A DNA stretch of 64,000 bases, taken from positions 28,416,178 to 28,480,177 of the forward strand of contig JAFMSR010000012.1 of the NCBI GenBank assembly GCA_022818135.1, in the 5' to 3' direction. The stretch comes from Saxidomus purpurata. Lineage: Eukaryota; Mollusca; Bivalvia; Venerida; Veneridae. The notes under the pieces were generated by a model. That model saw only the letters and a list, made by a program, of their open reading frames with translations. It searched no databases and was not told the DNA's origin. Shown one piece after another: positions 47,458 to 60,439 of this stretch (positions are counted from its first letter, which is position 1; each line of letters opens with the position of its first letter). A program made the translations under genes and the position numbers.

Positions 47458-47842
47458 CTACAGCTTTGAAGAACTTACATTTGAAGTCATACACGCCAAT
47501 TTTCTAGACACTGGTAAAACATCGTCCACAAGCAGCCATTTTGTTGAAAACGAAAGTAGAAAAACAAAATTGGCGTGTTTGACTTCAAATGTAAGTTCTT
47601 CAAAGCTGTAAGTGACAATGAAATGTTTCTAGTTCAACACATTATTGTGTTAGAATCGAAATAATAAATGCCTCCCCGTATTTGAAGTCAAACACACTAA
47701 TTTTGTTTTTTCTACTTTCGTTTTCAACAAAATGGCCGCTTGTTAAATTTACTTATTAAAGTGACATTATGCACTTCTTGTTTTATCAGTGTCTAAAAAT
47801 TGGTGTGTTTGACTTCAAATGTAAGTTCTTCAAAGCTGTAGA
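47458..47842. repeat. Compound inverted repeat
   Basis: CTACAGCTTTGAAGAACTTA at 47458 continues to CCAATTTT and is mirrored at 47565-47610 (AAATTGGCGTGTTTGACTTC to GCTTTGAAGA complement). A second inverted pair follows: TTTGAAGTCAAACACACTAA at ~47680 with TTGGTGTGTTTGACTTCAAA to 47842. Both loops carry GCCATTTTGTTGAAAACG in opposite orientation. Confidence 0.85.
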
Positions 47843-48290
47843 CCGGTTCACATCAGTTTTGTCCGGTGGACCATCGTTTCACGTCCGTTATTTATCAGTT
47901 CCTATGCGTTCTTTGTCAGTTATCGTCCGTTGAACATACTTTAAATCCACTGCATGTCCGGTAGTAGTCCGGCCGTGAATCAGGTCTACCGGACAAGAAC
48001 GGATGCGAACCGAACAAGTACAGAATAAGGAACGCACGAGTGACCAACAAATCACATACCAGCGCATTGCTACCGTACATCTAACGGACAACTTTGTACG
48101 GTGGTGTACATTCCAAATTTTGAACATGCTCAAAACCTTCCACCGGATAAAACGTACATCGCCGGACAAGGAGCGCAGGCGCCGCATGAGAAAAGGAAAG
48201 GAAATGCATGGGAACGGACACGAACGGATTGAAAATTTTGTTATATGTTGGACGTCCATTAACGCTATACAGTGTAGTGTGACTGAGGCA
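47843..48290. repeat. CpG-rich element full of GTCCG/CGGAC words
   Basis: Dense in CCGG, CGTCCG, CGGAC and GAACGGA words on both strands, unlike its AT-rich surroundings, with partial internal complementarity. Open on both strands as a result. It adjoins the compound inverted repeat and may be its own MITE; ends are not defined. Confidence 0.5.
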
Positions 48291-48904
48291 TAAACTTCGT
48301 TTCTGGGGTATAGAAAAACAACTGCACGCAGGAGTTACTTCCCTTCCACTGCCAAAATCTTTACCAACATCAACACAAGGGAGATCACTGGGAAGAACTA
48401 AAACTATTATTTTATTAGTCCCATTTTTTTATTTTTAAAGCACCAACTTCAAATACTTATGAGGCATTATCATTAATTTAACACCTTTAAATGCACAGCA
48501 ACCAAAAATTGCCTATATAAAACTACACTATGTGCAGTAAGATGTGCATAATGTCACTTTAATAAGTAAATTAGTACTTGTATTTAGATTAAAAAGTAAA
48601 GCAAATAAAAGATATGTGGTGACTCCAGGGAGTTTCATTTTTCAAGCAGAGACTTTTTCTTTTCTTTTTTTTTTTTTTTCAGGGGGAATAACACTTTATT
48701 TCATAGCACATGTTTATAATCACAAACAAGCTCTATGGCTTTTTCAAAGACTATATTAACATGGATGTTAGAACATATTTTTATTTGAAATATACATAAA
48801 ATACAAATATTTCATGTTTAATTCCCTATTTTATATGACTCACATGTAAACACCTTGATGTGTAACCCCTACTTTTAAATATTGGAAAAAACAAAAAAAA
48901 ACAA

Positions 48905-49882
48905 AACAAGAGGGCAAGATGGCCCTATATCGCTCACCTTGGTACAAGTCCACTTGCCTGGTGGAAGATCACTAGATAATGTTATATACAATAGGTTTTC
49001 CTATATACGTCTTGTAAAACAAGTGACACCCACCCCCCCTCTTGGGCAAGGTCAATTTTGACCCCAGGGGCATAATTTGAACAAACTTTGAAGAGATCTA
49101 CTAGGCAATGCTACATGCCAAATATCTAAGCTCTAGGCCTTGTGGTTTCAGAGAAAAAGATTTTTAAAGTTTTTCCTATATAAGCCTATGTAAAACTACG
49201 TGACACCCCATGCGGGGTCAATTTTGATCCTGGGGTCATAATTTGAACAATCTTGGTAGAGGTCCACTAGACAATGCTACATGCCAAATATCTAAGCTCT
49301 AGGCCTTGTGGTTTCAGAGAAGAAGATTTTTAAAGTTTTTCCTATATAAAAGCCTATGCAAAACTAAGTGACCACCCCAGCGGGGTCAATTTTGACCCTG
49401 GGGTCATAATTTGAACAATCTTGGTAGAGGTCCACTAGACAATGCTACATGCCAAATATCTTAGCTCTAGGCTTTGTGGTTTCAGAGAAGAAGATTTTTA
49501 AAGTTTTTCCTATATAAGCCTATGCAAAACTAAGTGACCACCCCCGCGGGGTCAATTTTGACCCAGGGGTCATAATTTGAATAATCTTGGTAGAGGTCCA
49601 CTAGACAATGCTACATGCCAAATATCTAAGCTCTACGCCTTGTGATTTCAGAGAAGAAGATTTTTAAAGTTTTTCCTATTTGTTGCCATAGCAACCAGAG
49701 TTCTGCATGGAATGGAATTCTTTGAACAATTTTGGTAGAGCTTCATGCAAGGAACATTCCTGCATAGTTTTATCAACATTGGCCTAGTGGTATCAGAGCA
49801 GATGTCATTTGAATCAAAATGTTGACGGACGACGGACAATCATCAATTAGAAAAGCTCACCCTGGTGTAGCCAGGTGAGCTA
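48905..49882 (-). mobile_element. Pearl-like element, family A (minus orientation)
   Basis: Reverse of the intron copies: begins CAAGAGGGCAAGATGGCCCT and ends with CCTGGTGTAGCCAGGTGAGC hairpin. Five tandem units, each with AAATATCTAAGCTCTAGGCC. Nearly intact. Confidence 0.88.
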
Positions 49883-50482
49883 AAAAATAAATAAAATAAA
49901 ACAATAAACAAATATTACAAATACATTTTCTGTAAAACTTTATTGTCAGTGGGTAAAATTATCTTGCATCGAATAAACTTGGGAAAAAAATTAAGTCACG
50001 TGCCCCTCCACGTACAAAAAAAAATCCCATTTCAGGCATGCAGTATGCTGCACTTCAGTGCGAAGACAATAATTTTGAAATAATCTTCTTATTAACAAAA
50101 CCATTTTTAAGATGTCTTAAAAGAAGTCAGCACCATAATTCTAAAGAAAACAAATAGCTGGAAAACAGGCGTGTGCTAATTTTCGTTTAGGGCTTAAAAT
50201 ACATAGCTTCGTAAACAGTTTGTCAACAGATGATGAAAAATTGGGCTACCAAAATTTTTTAATAAAAATATTGAAAAGTATTGCCATGATACTGAAAGAG
50301 TAAATGAAAGAGAGAAAACGCTTTGAAAATATTAACATACTTTTACAACTGAAAGTATATAAACAGGTGTATGGGCAGTTTTAATTCATTTATTCCCCTG
50401 CTTTTCTGGGTAAAAGTATATATTAGTAATTTAAAATATCAATTTAAAATGATGCTATTGTTTACACAAAATGATTTCTTTT

Positions 50483-51316
50483 TAAGAAATATCTAAAGAC
50501 AGACAGATGCACAGATAAACAGACAATGGACAGACAGATATATGCACAGATAAACAAACAATGGACAGACAGATGCACAGATAAACAGACAATGGACAGA
50601 CAAATAGATGCAGATAAATGGACAATGGATAGACAGACATATGCACAGATAAATGGACAATGGACAAACAGACATATGCACAGATAAACGGACAATGGAC
50701 AGACAGACATATGCACAGATAAACAGACAATAGACAGACAGACATATGCACAGATAAACAGACAATGGACAGACAGACATATGCACAGATAAACAGACAA
50801 TGGACAGACATACATATGCACAGATAAAATGAAAATGGACAGACAGACATATGCACAGATAAACAGACAATGGACAGACAGACAGATGCACAGATAAATG
50901 GACAATGGACAGACAGACATATGCATAGATAAACTGACAATGGACAGACAGACAGATGCACAGATCAACAGACAATGAACAAACAGACGTAGATAAACAG
51001 CCAATGGACATACACACAGATAAACAGACAATGGACAGACATACAGATGCACAAATAAATAGACAATTGACAGACATACATATGCACAGCTAAACAGACA
51101 ATGGATAGACAGACAGACATGCAGAAAAAACAGACAATGGACAGACACACAGATAAACAGACAATGGACAGACAGACAGACAGACAGATGAACAGAGATA
51201 GATGCACAGATAAATAGACAATTGACAGACAGACATAATTATGCACAGATAAAAAGACAATTGACAGACAGACATATGCACAGATAAACAGACAGACAGA
51301 CAGATGCACAGATTAA
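50483..51316. repeat. 35-bp minisatellite
   Basis: About 24 units of ATATGCACAGATAAACAGAC+AATGGACAGACAGAC with (GACA)n expansions toward the right end (51170-51300). Because 35 is not a multiple of three, and the unit lacks stops on the minus strand, all three minus frames stay open for 110-228 codons. The predicted Cys/Leu/Ser-rich repeats are artefacts, not proteins. Confidence 0.93.
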
Positions 51317-51935
51317 CAATCAATGGACCTCAGGGTTATTTGAAGTAGCTAACTCGCATATTTTGTGCTTAGGCTAGCTTAAGAATAAATTATGTTCAAA
51401 GCAAAAAGCTCATTTAAATGAGTTCAAACCGAAGCTTAATCTGATGAAAGCTTAAAATAACACGCAATAGTAGTGAAACGCTTCTGCACCATAAAAGTGA
51501 TAGTTTGCTTGAGGGGAATACATTTATGCTTCTGCACTTCATTGGTAACTGGTTGCATGCAATGGAATTCCCTGTCTGCAGGCAAAATGTGACAAAAATC
51601 AAGCTGGTGACAGCAACTACAATCAAAACTGTCTAGCAACCATATTATAATCAGAATACCATACACCCTGAGGAATACATCAAATCACTAAACTACATTA
51701 AATAATAGATACATTTCTAGGATGTTTCAATTTAACTGACAGACAATGCCCTTAAAGACTTATAATGTATCTAACTTTCTCTAGATACAAGCTATTGGCG
51801 GCTTCTTCGAGTATAATAATTATGATATCATATTTCATTGCAGAATGACACAGTTTACAGATATTAGTTTGACAGGAGTTCAGTCAGTCTATACCAAACA
51901 GTCAACTTTCCTCAAATTTGGTAAGCCAGTCTTAC

Positions 51936-52096
51936 ACTCGACAGGTTTAGAAACACAAAAGTGGCAAAAGTATTTATTTGAACAGTGTTATCGTGTTTCA
52001 AATTTATTCAAATTTCATACACAACAAAAACAATATAAAATTGAATTCTTGTATAAATTTCAATAATTCATCACGAAAAATGACTTAAATAGAAAA
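51936..52096. repeat. Dispersed repeat, copy 2
   Basis: Second copy of the 24597-24775 repeat; it is interrupted after AAATAGAAA by the family A element at 52097. Confidence 0.8.
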
Positions 52097-52798
52097 AAGA
52101 GGGCCAAGATGGCCCTATATCGCTCACCTTGGTACACGTCCTCTTGACTGGTGGAAGATCACTAGATAATGATATATTCCAAATAGGTTTTCCTATTATG
52201 TCTTTGTAAAACAAGTGACACCCCCCCACCCCCCGGGCAAGGTGAATTTTGACCCCAGGGGGCATAATTTCAACAAACTTGGAAGAGGTCTACCAGGCAA
52301 TACTAAATACCAAATATCTAAGCTCTAGGCCTTGTGATTTCAGAAAAGAAGATTTTTAAAGTTTATTCTATATAAGCCTATGCAAAACTAAGTGACCCCC
52401 ATGCGGGGTCAATTTTGATCAGGGGGTCATAATTTGAGCAATCTTGGTAGAGGTCCACTAGGCAATGCTACATGCCAAATAAAATTATTATCTAAGCTCT
52501 AGGCCTTGTGGTTTCAGAGAAGAAGATTTTGAAGTCTATCCTATATAAGCCTATGCAAAACTAAGTGACCACCCGCGCGGGGTCAATTTTGACCCGGAGG
52601 TCATAATTTAAACAATCTTGGTAAAGGTCCATTAGACAATGCTACATGCCAAATATCTAAGTTCTAGGCCTTGTGGTTTCAGAGAAGAAGATTTTTTAAG
52701 TTTTTCCTATTTGTTGCCATAGCAACTAGAGTTCTGCATGGCATGGAATTCTTTGAACTATTTTGGTAGAGCTTCATGCAACGAACATTCCTGCATAG
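52097..52798 (-). mobile_element. Pearl-like element, family A (minus, truncated)
   Basis: Starts AAGAGGGCCAAGATGGCCCT and carries four tandem units, but stops at CATTCCTGCATAG without the AGCTCACC hairpin. The empty-site comparison with 24775 defines its left border. Confidence 0.82.
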
Positions 52799-52924
52799 AA
52801 CAAAACTATCAAAATGGCCTTAATGGAACCAACTGCTATTGTGTTCACCAAACAAATTGAAAATACCAGCAGATATTGTGATAATGATTAACAACTATAA
52901 AGTGTTTACACGCTACCAACAATA

Positions 52925-53775
52925 AACAAGAGGGCCAAGAAAGCCCGGTATCACTCACCTAAGACCTAATGTGACCAACATTTTTTACCTTAAGCTATAT
53001 ATCATAAAGACCTTGACATTACACAAACAGTCTGACCAATTTACATGATGATTGGCTATAAAATGAAACTTCTAGTGTATCTAGGGTTTTCCTTGATATT
53101 GTCCTGGTGACCTAGTTTTTAACCCCAAGTGATCAACACAAAGACTCTGACCAAATTTCATTGGGTATTAAATGTGGCCTCCAGCTGTTAACTACCTTTT
53201 ATTTTGATTTGTTCTAGTGACCTAATGTTTGAACCAAAGAAACACAGTTTTTAACCTTAGTAAAGATGTAGAAGTCATTTTGACAAACTTCCTGTCCAAT
53301 ACTCATGAAGATTGGTATTAAATGTGACCACTTAAGTTTTAACAAAATTTCCATTTGATTTTACTGCATGACCTAGTTTTTGAAGGCAGATGACCCAGAT
53401 TTGAGCTTTTCTTAAAATCATTGCGACAAACATTTTGACCAATTTTCATGAAGACTGAATATCAAATGAGGCCTCTCTAGAGTATAAACAAAACTTTCTT
53501 TGCGTTTACTTATTTTTTTCATTCTACTTGACCTAGATTTCATCAAGACTAACATTTTGACCAAATTCCATTAAAAGATGCAAACTCTATTACATACACA
53601 AGGTTTTTACAGACAGATAACAGACACCAGAAGATTATAATATCAAAACCAGAGTTTGATTAAAATTAGTTAAGAAATGTTGGTGCTAAAATGTGTACAC
53701 AAATTGCGGGCAATGATACAACAGGCACAACAGAACAGACATAACAGAACAGACACAACAGAACTCCTGGTTTAA
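52925..53775. mobile_element. Pearl-like element, family G
   Basis: Starts ACAAGAGGGCCAAGAAAGCC (an end resembling family A), then degenerate ~130-bp units with GACCTAGTTTTTGA and ATGAAGATTGG. It ends in an ACAGAACAGACA(CA) tract and CTCCTGGTTT. Confidence 0.65.
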
Positions 53776-54539
53776 GATAACCTCAAAATAAATGACACTC
53801 AAAGAAAAAATTTCAAAATGGTTGAAAGTAATATTTCAAGATAAAGTTTCACCATCCTTAAAACCGCTGAAACACTTCCTTCTCCCTAACACATAACAAA
53901 CCATTGTAACTGAGATGTTAAAATCCTTGTTGCTGCTTTCTTTAGAAGCTGAACAAGTTTTTCATGCTTTTGTTTTATATTTGTCTATTTTGTTTACTTT
54001 AATAGGATAAAGTTTCAAGAAACAGCACATCCTAAGAAGTCTTTCATAGCTTGGGGTATTAAGACAGTGGGTGTTTGACATTTCTAAGTAAACTTGCATC
54101 TCATTAAGAGCTCTGGCAAAACATAGTGTTCCATTAATACCTATGTGTTTCAGTCACCCTAATTAGCAGTGATGCTAGCAGAAGCCAATTAAGGTAGACA
54201 GGCTCATTAGAAAGGATAGTTTTTTTATCTTATTGGTACAATTTCAGGTGCTTGTTTTTATTATCTCTTCTGACTCTTAATGTAATGTGACAAAATGACA
54301 AAATGTGGAACTAGAATTTAATGGGGCACATATCTAGCCTACAAGGCTGTAGCCTCTTCAGGAAAGGTGCTGCACTTGCAGACAACAGGGATATAATTCA
54401 TACAATATCTCAAATTAAACTCAAACAAATTTGTAAAATTATTGTATCTAGCTGCATTGATATATGCTGTAAAACATGCATGTGCCCCCCCCCCACACAC
54501 CCACCCCACCCTTAAAATAGCAAATTAGTGGGGGTTTTT

Positions 54540-55040
54540 TGGCAACAAAAGTTACTCACTGTGACTTCAACCTGTTGACATCAAAATGAATCCCAATCAT
54601 TTACTAGTCATGACCAATAAACCAACCAATTTTGAAGACCAAAGCCGTGTAAGTAATTAACAGGACAACTTTTTGCCGTCACTTTGACCTCAAAATCAAT
54701 AGGGGTCATCTACTGACCAACCTACCTACCATGGTTTAGGACACCAAGGTCAATGCATTCTCTCGATATTGATCCGACACGTTTTTCCTGTTGAATGTGA
54801 CTGTGACCTTGATCTTTAACCTGTTGCCCTCAAAATCAATTACTGGTCATAACCATCTAGCTACAAAGTTTGCGACACTAGGCCAAAGTGTTCTCTTGTT
54901 AATATCAGACAATTTTTTTTCTGCTGAAGGTGACATCATGGTGACCTTGACTTTTGACATGGTGGCCTATGGTGGCTTGAAAGAATCTGGAATGTGGCCC
55001 CCTTCTTTGCCAGAGCTTTCACTTTTTTGACTTAAAAACA
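54540..55040. repeat. Decayed TGACCTTGA-type tandem element
   Basis: Three or so ~150-bp degenerate units (TGTGACCTTGATCTTTAACC, CTCAAAATCAATAGGGGTCA, ACCATGGTTTAGGACACCAA). Related in wording to the arrays at 58380-58780 and 62150-63250. Confidence 0.6.
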
Positions 55041-55188
55041 TTTACCTTCTGGATGCCAATTTTTTGGTGATCCGAGTTCTGAATGGATCTTAGTACCTTT
55101 CAAGGAATATGATAGGATAGCCTTCAGGGAATGAGTGTTAGTAAGTTTTCTTCAACAGTATTAAGAGATTTGGAGCTGACAAGAAAAA

Positions 55189-56880
55189 CAAGAGCCATGT
55201 TACACATGGTTAATCCCCCCGCCAGGAAGAAGTTACCTGAAGGTTGTACTTTCGTACATTTTACTTGGTGAGAGGAAATCCTTAAAAAGCCGTATAGTTA
55301 TGGTCATGCTGAGTACAGTTTTCAAGTAAGTGGAAAAAGAATAAGGCAATGAAGAGAAGGTTTGCAAAATTATATTAATGTTCATTATCAGTATAGGTAT
55401 GATATTTTTCTATTTGACTAAAAGTAGGCAAGGTAGAGTTATTGTTCTTGCACACTGCACTTCCTACCAATGTGCTATGTCAGTGTATTAAGTTTGAAGA
55501 AAATCCCTCAAGTACTTTTGGAGTTATGCTCCGGAAATTTTTTTTCAAGTAAATCTGATAAAGGGGAATAACTCTAAAAGTAGGCAAGGTAGAGTTATTG
55601 TTCTTACACACTGCACTTCCTACCAATGTGCTATGTCAGTGTATTAAGTTTGAAGAAAATCCCTCAAGTACTTTTGGAGTTATGCTTCAGACAAGTAAAT
55701 CTGATAAAGGGGAATAACTCTAAAAGTAGGCAAGGTAGAGTTATTGTTTTTGCACACTGCACTTCCTCCCAATGTACTCTGTCAGCGTATTAAGTTTGAA
55801 GAATATCCCTCAAGTACTTTTGGAGTTATGCTTCGGACAAGTAAATCTGATAAAGGGGAATAACTCTAAAAGTAGGCAAGGTAAAGTTATTGTTCTTGCA
55901 CACTGCACTTCCTCTCAATGTGCTCTGTCAGTGTATTAAGTTTGAAGTAAATCCCTCAAGTACTTTCGGAGTTATGCTCTGGACAAAACTTTTAAAGTAA
56001 ATCTGATAAAGGGGAATAACTCTAAAAGTAGGCAAGGTAGAGTTATTGTTCTTGCACACTGCACTTCCTACCAATGTGCTATGTCAGTGTATTAAGTTTG
56101 AAGAAAATCCCTCAAGTACTTTTGGAGTTATGCTTCGGACAAGTAAATCTGATAAAGGGGAATAACTCTTAAAGTAGGCAAGGTAGAGTTATTGTTCTTG
56201 CACACTGCACTTCCTACCAATGTGCTATGTCAGTGTATTAAGTTTGAAGTAAATCCCTCAAGTACTTTTGGAGTTATGCTCTGGACAAAACTTTTAAAGT
56301 AAATCTGATAAAGGGGAATAACTCTCAAAGTAGGCAAGGTAGAGTTATTGTTCTTGCACACTGCACTTCCTACCAATGAGCTATGTCAGTGTATTAAGTT
56401 TGAAGAAAATCGCTCAAGTACTTTTGGAGTTATGCTCCGGACAAAGTTTTTCAAGTAAATCTGATAAAAGGGGAATAACTCTAAAAGTAGGCAAGGTAGA
56501 GTTATTGTTCTTACACACTGCACTTCCTCCCAATGTGCTCTGTCAGTGTATGAAGTTTGAAGAAAATCGCTCAAGTACTTTTGGAGTTATGCTCCGGACA
56601 AAATTGGGACGGACGCACGGACGGACGCACGGACGGACGTTCTAACATATGGATACTTATGTGGCTACTCTTTTGTTCTCTCCATTGTTATTTTAGCCAT
56701 GTAAGAGAAAACATAGCCACCTAAGAGCTTACGGAATGAATGACATCAAAGACATCAAAGAGTATTTACTGTTACCTATTGTTCCTATAGCCACCTTAGT
56801 ATCCAAATGTAAGCACGGACGGATGGACGGATGGACGAAGACCTTTTCTAATATCCCCTTCGCCTTCGGCGGGGGGATAA
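55189..56880 (+). mobile_element. Pearl-like element, family C
   Basis: Start AAGAGCCATGTTACACATGG TTAATCCCCCCGCC; end CGCCTTCGGCGGGGGGATAA, so the termini are inverted (TTAATCCCCCCGCC versus TTATCCCCCCGCC) and the right end is a hairpin. Eight ~150-bp units (each AAAGTAGGCAAGGTAGAGTT ... CTCAAGTACTTTTGGAGTTA) and two ACGG-type tracts (56608-56640, 56815-56840). A complete example of the architecture. Confidence 0.9.
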
Positions 56881-57389
56881 ACAAATTATCCATGACTTGC
56901 AAGACATCCTTAAACAGACTTTTAAGTAAGACCCTGGATATGGAACCAGTGCTGTCAAAATTCCAACTAATCTCAGTACCCATATACTGAAGCACTGTCA
57001 GCTTTCATTGAATATCAACACACAATGATTAACAAGTTTGTGGTGATAGGGGCAAATTGGCTGAAAAAAATGTAACTGATCTATAACGAAAGCTGGGTCT
57101 TCCTTGTAGAACATGTCATCTGCAAGTGCTGGGAGCAGTTTTATCGACATAAAAATTCACTAAAAGTAAAAGCTGCTATTACTAACCAAAGAATAATCAG
57201 GATTCGCAGAGCTGCAAGGGTACTTTGTAAATTGAAAGAGACCAAGAGTGCCAAACTGTCACAAAATACACCCGTCAAGGAGGCATAACTCAGTATCTGG
57301 CAGTTCATTTGTTTTGTAAAACCTGCTAGAACAATGAGCAGACATAGCTTATTCACCTGTTTGAACTACAGAGCTGAGAAGGCTCATTC

Positions 57390-57790
57390 CAACATTATTG
57401 ATAATTAAAGGACTATAATCCAAAGGTGCCTAGAGCAATTTGGCTGGCTATCAAACTTGGCCTACATTTTATCACCACAAATATTTTCACCAGGTTTGGT
57501 GAAGATCAGATGAAAACTAATTGTCCAGCAACTGGATCTGTTAGAATCGCATAATCCAGATCAGATGAAGACTGTACAACTTAGAGAGCGAACAAGGTTA
57601 ATTACACCAATTTTGCATAAATCAAGGGCCATAATCCAAAAGTGCCTGCATCAATTTGGCTTGTTCTCAAACTTGGCTGAGACATTATGCCAACAAACAT
57701 TTTCACCAAGTTTGGTGAAAATCAGAATGATGAAAACTGTTCAACTTAGAGAGCTTACAAAGTGTGAACGCCGTCCTTCAGGCGTATAAA
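57390..57790 (+). mobile_element. Pearl-like element, family H (short)
   Basis: Two to three degenerate ~160-bp units (GGCCATAATCCAAAAGTGCC, ACCAAGTTTGGTGAAAATCA) ending in the hairpin CGCCGTCCTTCAGGCG TATAAAAA. Confidence 0.65.
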
Positions 57791-58379
57791 AATTACAAAA
57801 TATTATATCAGCTGGAAGTCTTAAAGATATTAGAATTGTTTCCATTACATAAAGGATGCATGCACTATGTGCGAGATCAATATATTGCGGGTTGACTGCA
57901 AAACTGTAGTTACTTGTATGAAATAAGACATACAACAGTTTGCAGTCAACCCCAGATATGTCTAACATTCATGTAAATATCATTTTAATACAGATCATGA
58001 CACATTTTAGAATCTTTCCAGTTACTGACCAGAAATCAACAGACTGACCAAGTTTTCTATGATGTTAACCTTAAACACCTACATATTATCCTTTTTAGAA
58101 ACTTTCATAAGCATTTTATACGGCTGTTCTATTAAGAGACTCCATTGCTATCATATGATTTTATGATTTTTCACTGTCTAGTTGATACCTGTTTATTCTT
58201 GATGAAGATCTTATGTTGGTCAAAAGGAGATGTTTCTAAAACAAATTAAGTCAATACATCTGACAAACTAGAGTTCAATAGGTGTCATCAATATCTCAAT
58301 AGCAATAGTCCTAGCATTAAATTGGTTTGAAGACACTCAAAGGATTGTTGTGCAATTAAGTATAATGTTTTTTCCAAAT

Positions 58380-58780
58380 GCAAGGTCACTGTAACCTTGA
58401 CCTTTGACCCAGTAAAGCAAACATCAATAGGGACCATCTACTCAAAAGCTATAACCCATAGAAAGCTCGAGCCTAAGTACTGTCAAGTCATTGAGTGGGA
58501 AAAAGTAACTTTGACCACGAAATTTGACCCAGAGGCCCAAAATTCAGTAGGGTCAACTATTGTTCATATAAACTTAACTCCCAACAAGTCTGAAAAACCT
58601 TAGCTCAAAGCATTGTTGTGCTATTGAAAGGAAACAATTTTTTTAATTCATTATCATTATGACCTTGACCTTTGACCCAGTGATTTCAAACTCAATAGGA
58701 TTCATCTACAGGTCATGACCAATGTCCCTACTAACTTTGAGACCTGTTGGTCATTAGTTATTGAGTGGAAACCAAATTTA
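58380..58780. repeat. Decayed TGACCTTGACC-type element
   Basis: Two to three units with ACCTTGACCTTTGACCCAGT and AACTCAATAGGATTCATCTA. A perfect TGACCTTGACCTTTGACCC lies at 58660. Confidence 0.6.
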
Positions 58781-59559
58781 ACATTTCCTGACTCACCAAA
58801 AGATGCAAAATCATTTTTAACATATCCCCACTTCATAGAACAGAGGCATAATAGACCAGAATATAAAGCTGTTGAAAGAGTGTTCCAGGTTTCATTTAGT
58901 TCTATTGTTTTTTGCATTAATTCATTTTTTTCTATTGTAATTACAACAATGAGAGGCAACAACTTTATGTTTAACCTAGTCTTGCAAAAAAAGCAGTCAG
59001 CAGAGAAATAGTGATCAAGTTTATAGAAGATCAAATGACAAGTGCACAAACAGGACAAGTTCCTAAGCAACATGATTTCAATTCAGGCATATAATCAGTA
59101 TGCTTAATCACTATGCTGCATCATGCTGCAAGCTCAATTCACTTTATTCATTCTAGCTGTGAAACTTTCAGAAATCAATTTAAATCTGCCTGATTTCAGC
59201 TATTGGCAAACTGCTCTGTTGTAATCGCTTAAGAAAAATGTCAACATTACAATACTGCTGTTAGTTTGTAAATCAGGACTAAGCTTCCCTGGGTTTCTAA
59301 ATTTCAGTGTTGTCACTTATTGGTCTAAATAAATTTAGTGAAGAGTGGATCTTGATTATTTGACAACCCCTCGAGAATTTTGGTTACTTATGAATCTATA
59401 AGTGTCAAGTGAGGTAATAATTTTTCAATAATGTAACTGTTATGCAAAATCTTAAGCAAAGTTTTTAAGTCCAACAAGGGACACAATTTGAAGTAAATTC
59501 AGTCAAAAACGCGACAATGCCGCCAAAGCAGGTTTAAACGGCCCCTGTAGAAATGGTAG

Positions 59560-60435
59560 AATTAACAAGAGCTGTCCTTCATAAGTGACGAATGTCCCCG
59601 AAAGAGGTGCCTCACAGTCTGTGTCCTCTCCATGTGCTCAATAAATGTGCTATGTAATTTTAAAATCCTTCCATGCATGACAGAGTAACCATGCATACAG
59701 TATTCCATTACTTTAAACACTAAGTGTGACCTTGACCTTTGAGGTAGGGACTTGGGTCTTGCACGCGACACATCCGCTTGATGTGCTAGACATTTGTGCC
59801 AAGTTATTTTAAAATCCTTCAATGCATGACAAAGTTACAGTCCGGACACGAATGTGTGCATATATGCATATATAGAGGAATCCATTACCTTCAAACTCTA
59901 AGTATGACCTTGACCTTTGAGCTAGGGACGTGGGTCTTGCACGCGACACGTCGTCTTGATGTGCTAGACATTTGTGCCAAGTTATTTTAAAATCCTTCAA
60001 TGCATGACAAAGTTACAGTCCGGACACGAATGTGTGCATATATGCATATATAGAGGAATCCATTACCTTCAAACTCTAAGTATGACCTTGACCTTAGAGC
60101 TAGGGATGTGGGTCTTGCACGCGACATGTCGTCTTGATGTGCTAGACATTTGTGCCAAGTTATTTTAAAATCCTTCAATGCATGACAAAGTTACAGTCCG
60201 GACACGAATGTGTGCATATATAGAGGAATCCATAACCTTCATACTCCAAGTGTGACCTTGACCTTTGATGGGTCTTGCAAGCGACACATTGTCTTGATGT
60301 GCTAGACATGTGTGCCAAGTTATTTTAAAATCCTTCAATGCATGACAGAGTTACAGTCCGGACACGAATTTGTAAGTGGGGACACACAGACGGACGGTGC
60401 GATTTTAATATGCCACCCTTCGGGTGCATAAAAAA
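59560..60435 (+). mobile_element. Pearl-like element, family D
   Basis: Starts AACAAGAGCTGTCCTTCATA; four to five ~178-bp units (TGCATGACAAAGTTACAGTC ... TTGATGTGCTAGACATTTGT). The second and third units are almost identical. A GGACGGTGC tract leads to the terminal hairpin TGCCACCCTTCGGGTGCATA. Each unit carries TGACCTTGACCTTTGAG or a variant. Confidence 0.85.
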
Positions 60436-60439
60436 AAGC

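Noticed and set aside
48003..48293. Open frames of ~96 and ~123 codons on opposite strands
   Set aside because: Both come from the same CpG-rich repeat; no motif, start context or splice signal supports coding.
50462..51323. Overlapping long open frames (up to 228 codons) on the minus strand
   Set aside because: They are one 35-bp minisatellite read in different frames; composition is repetitive and no domain is present.
59562..60178. Nearly identical ~63-codon frames repeated on both strands
   Set aside because: Artefact of the ~178-bp units of family D.
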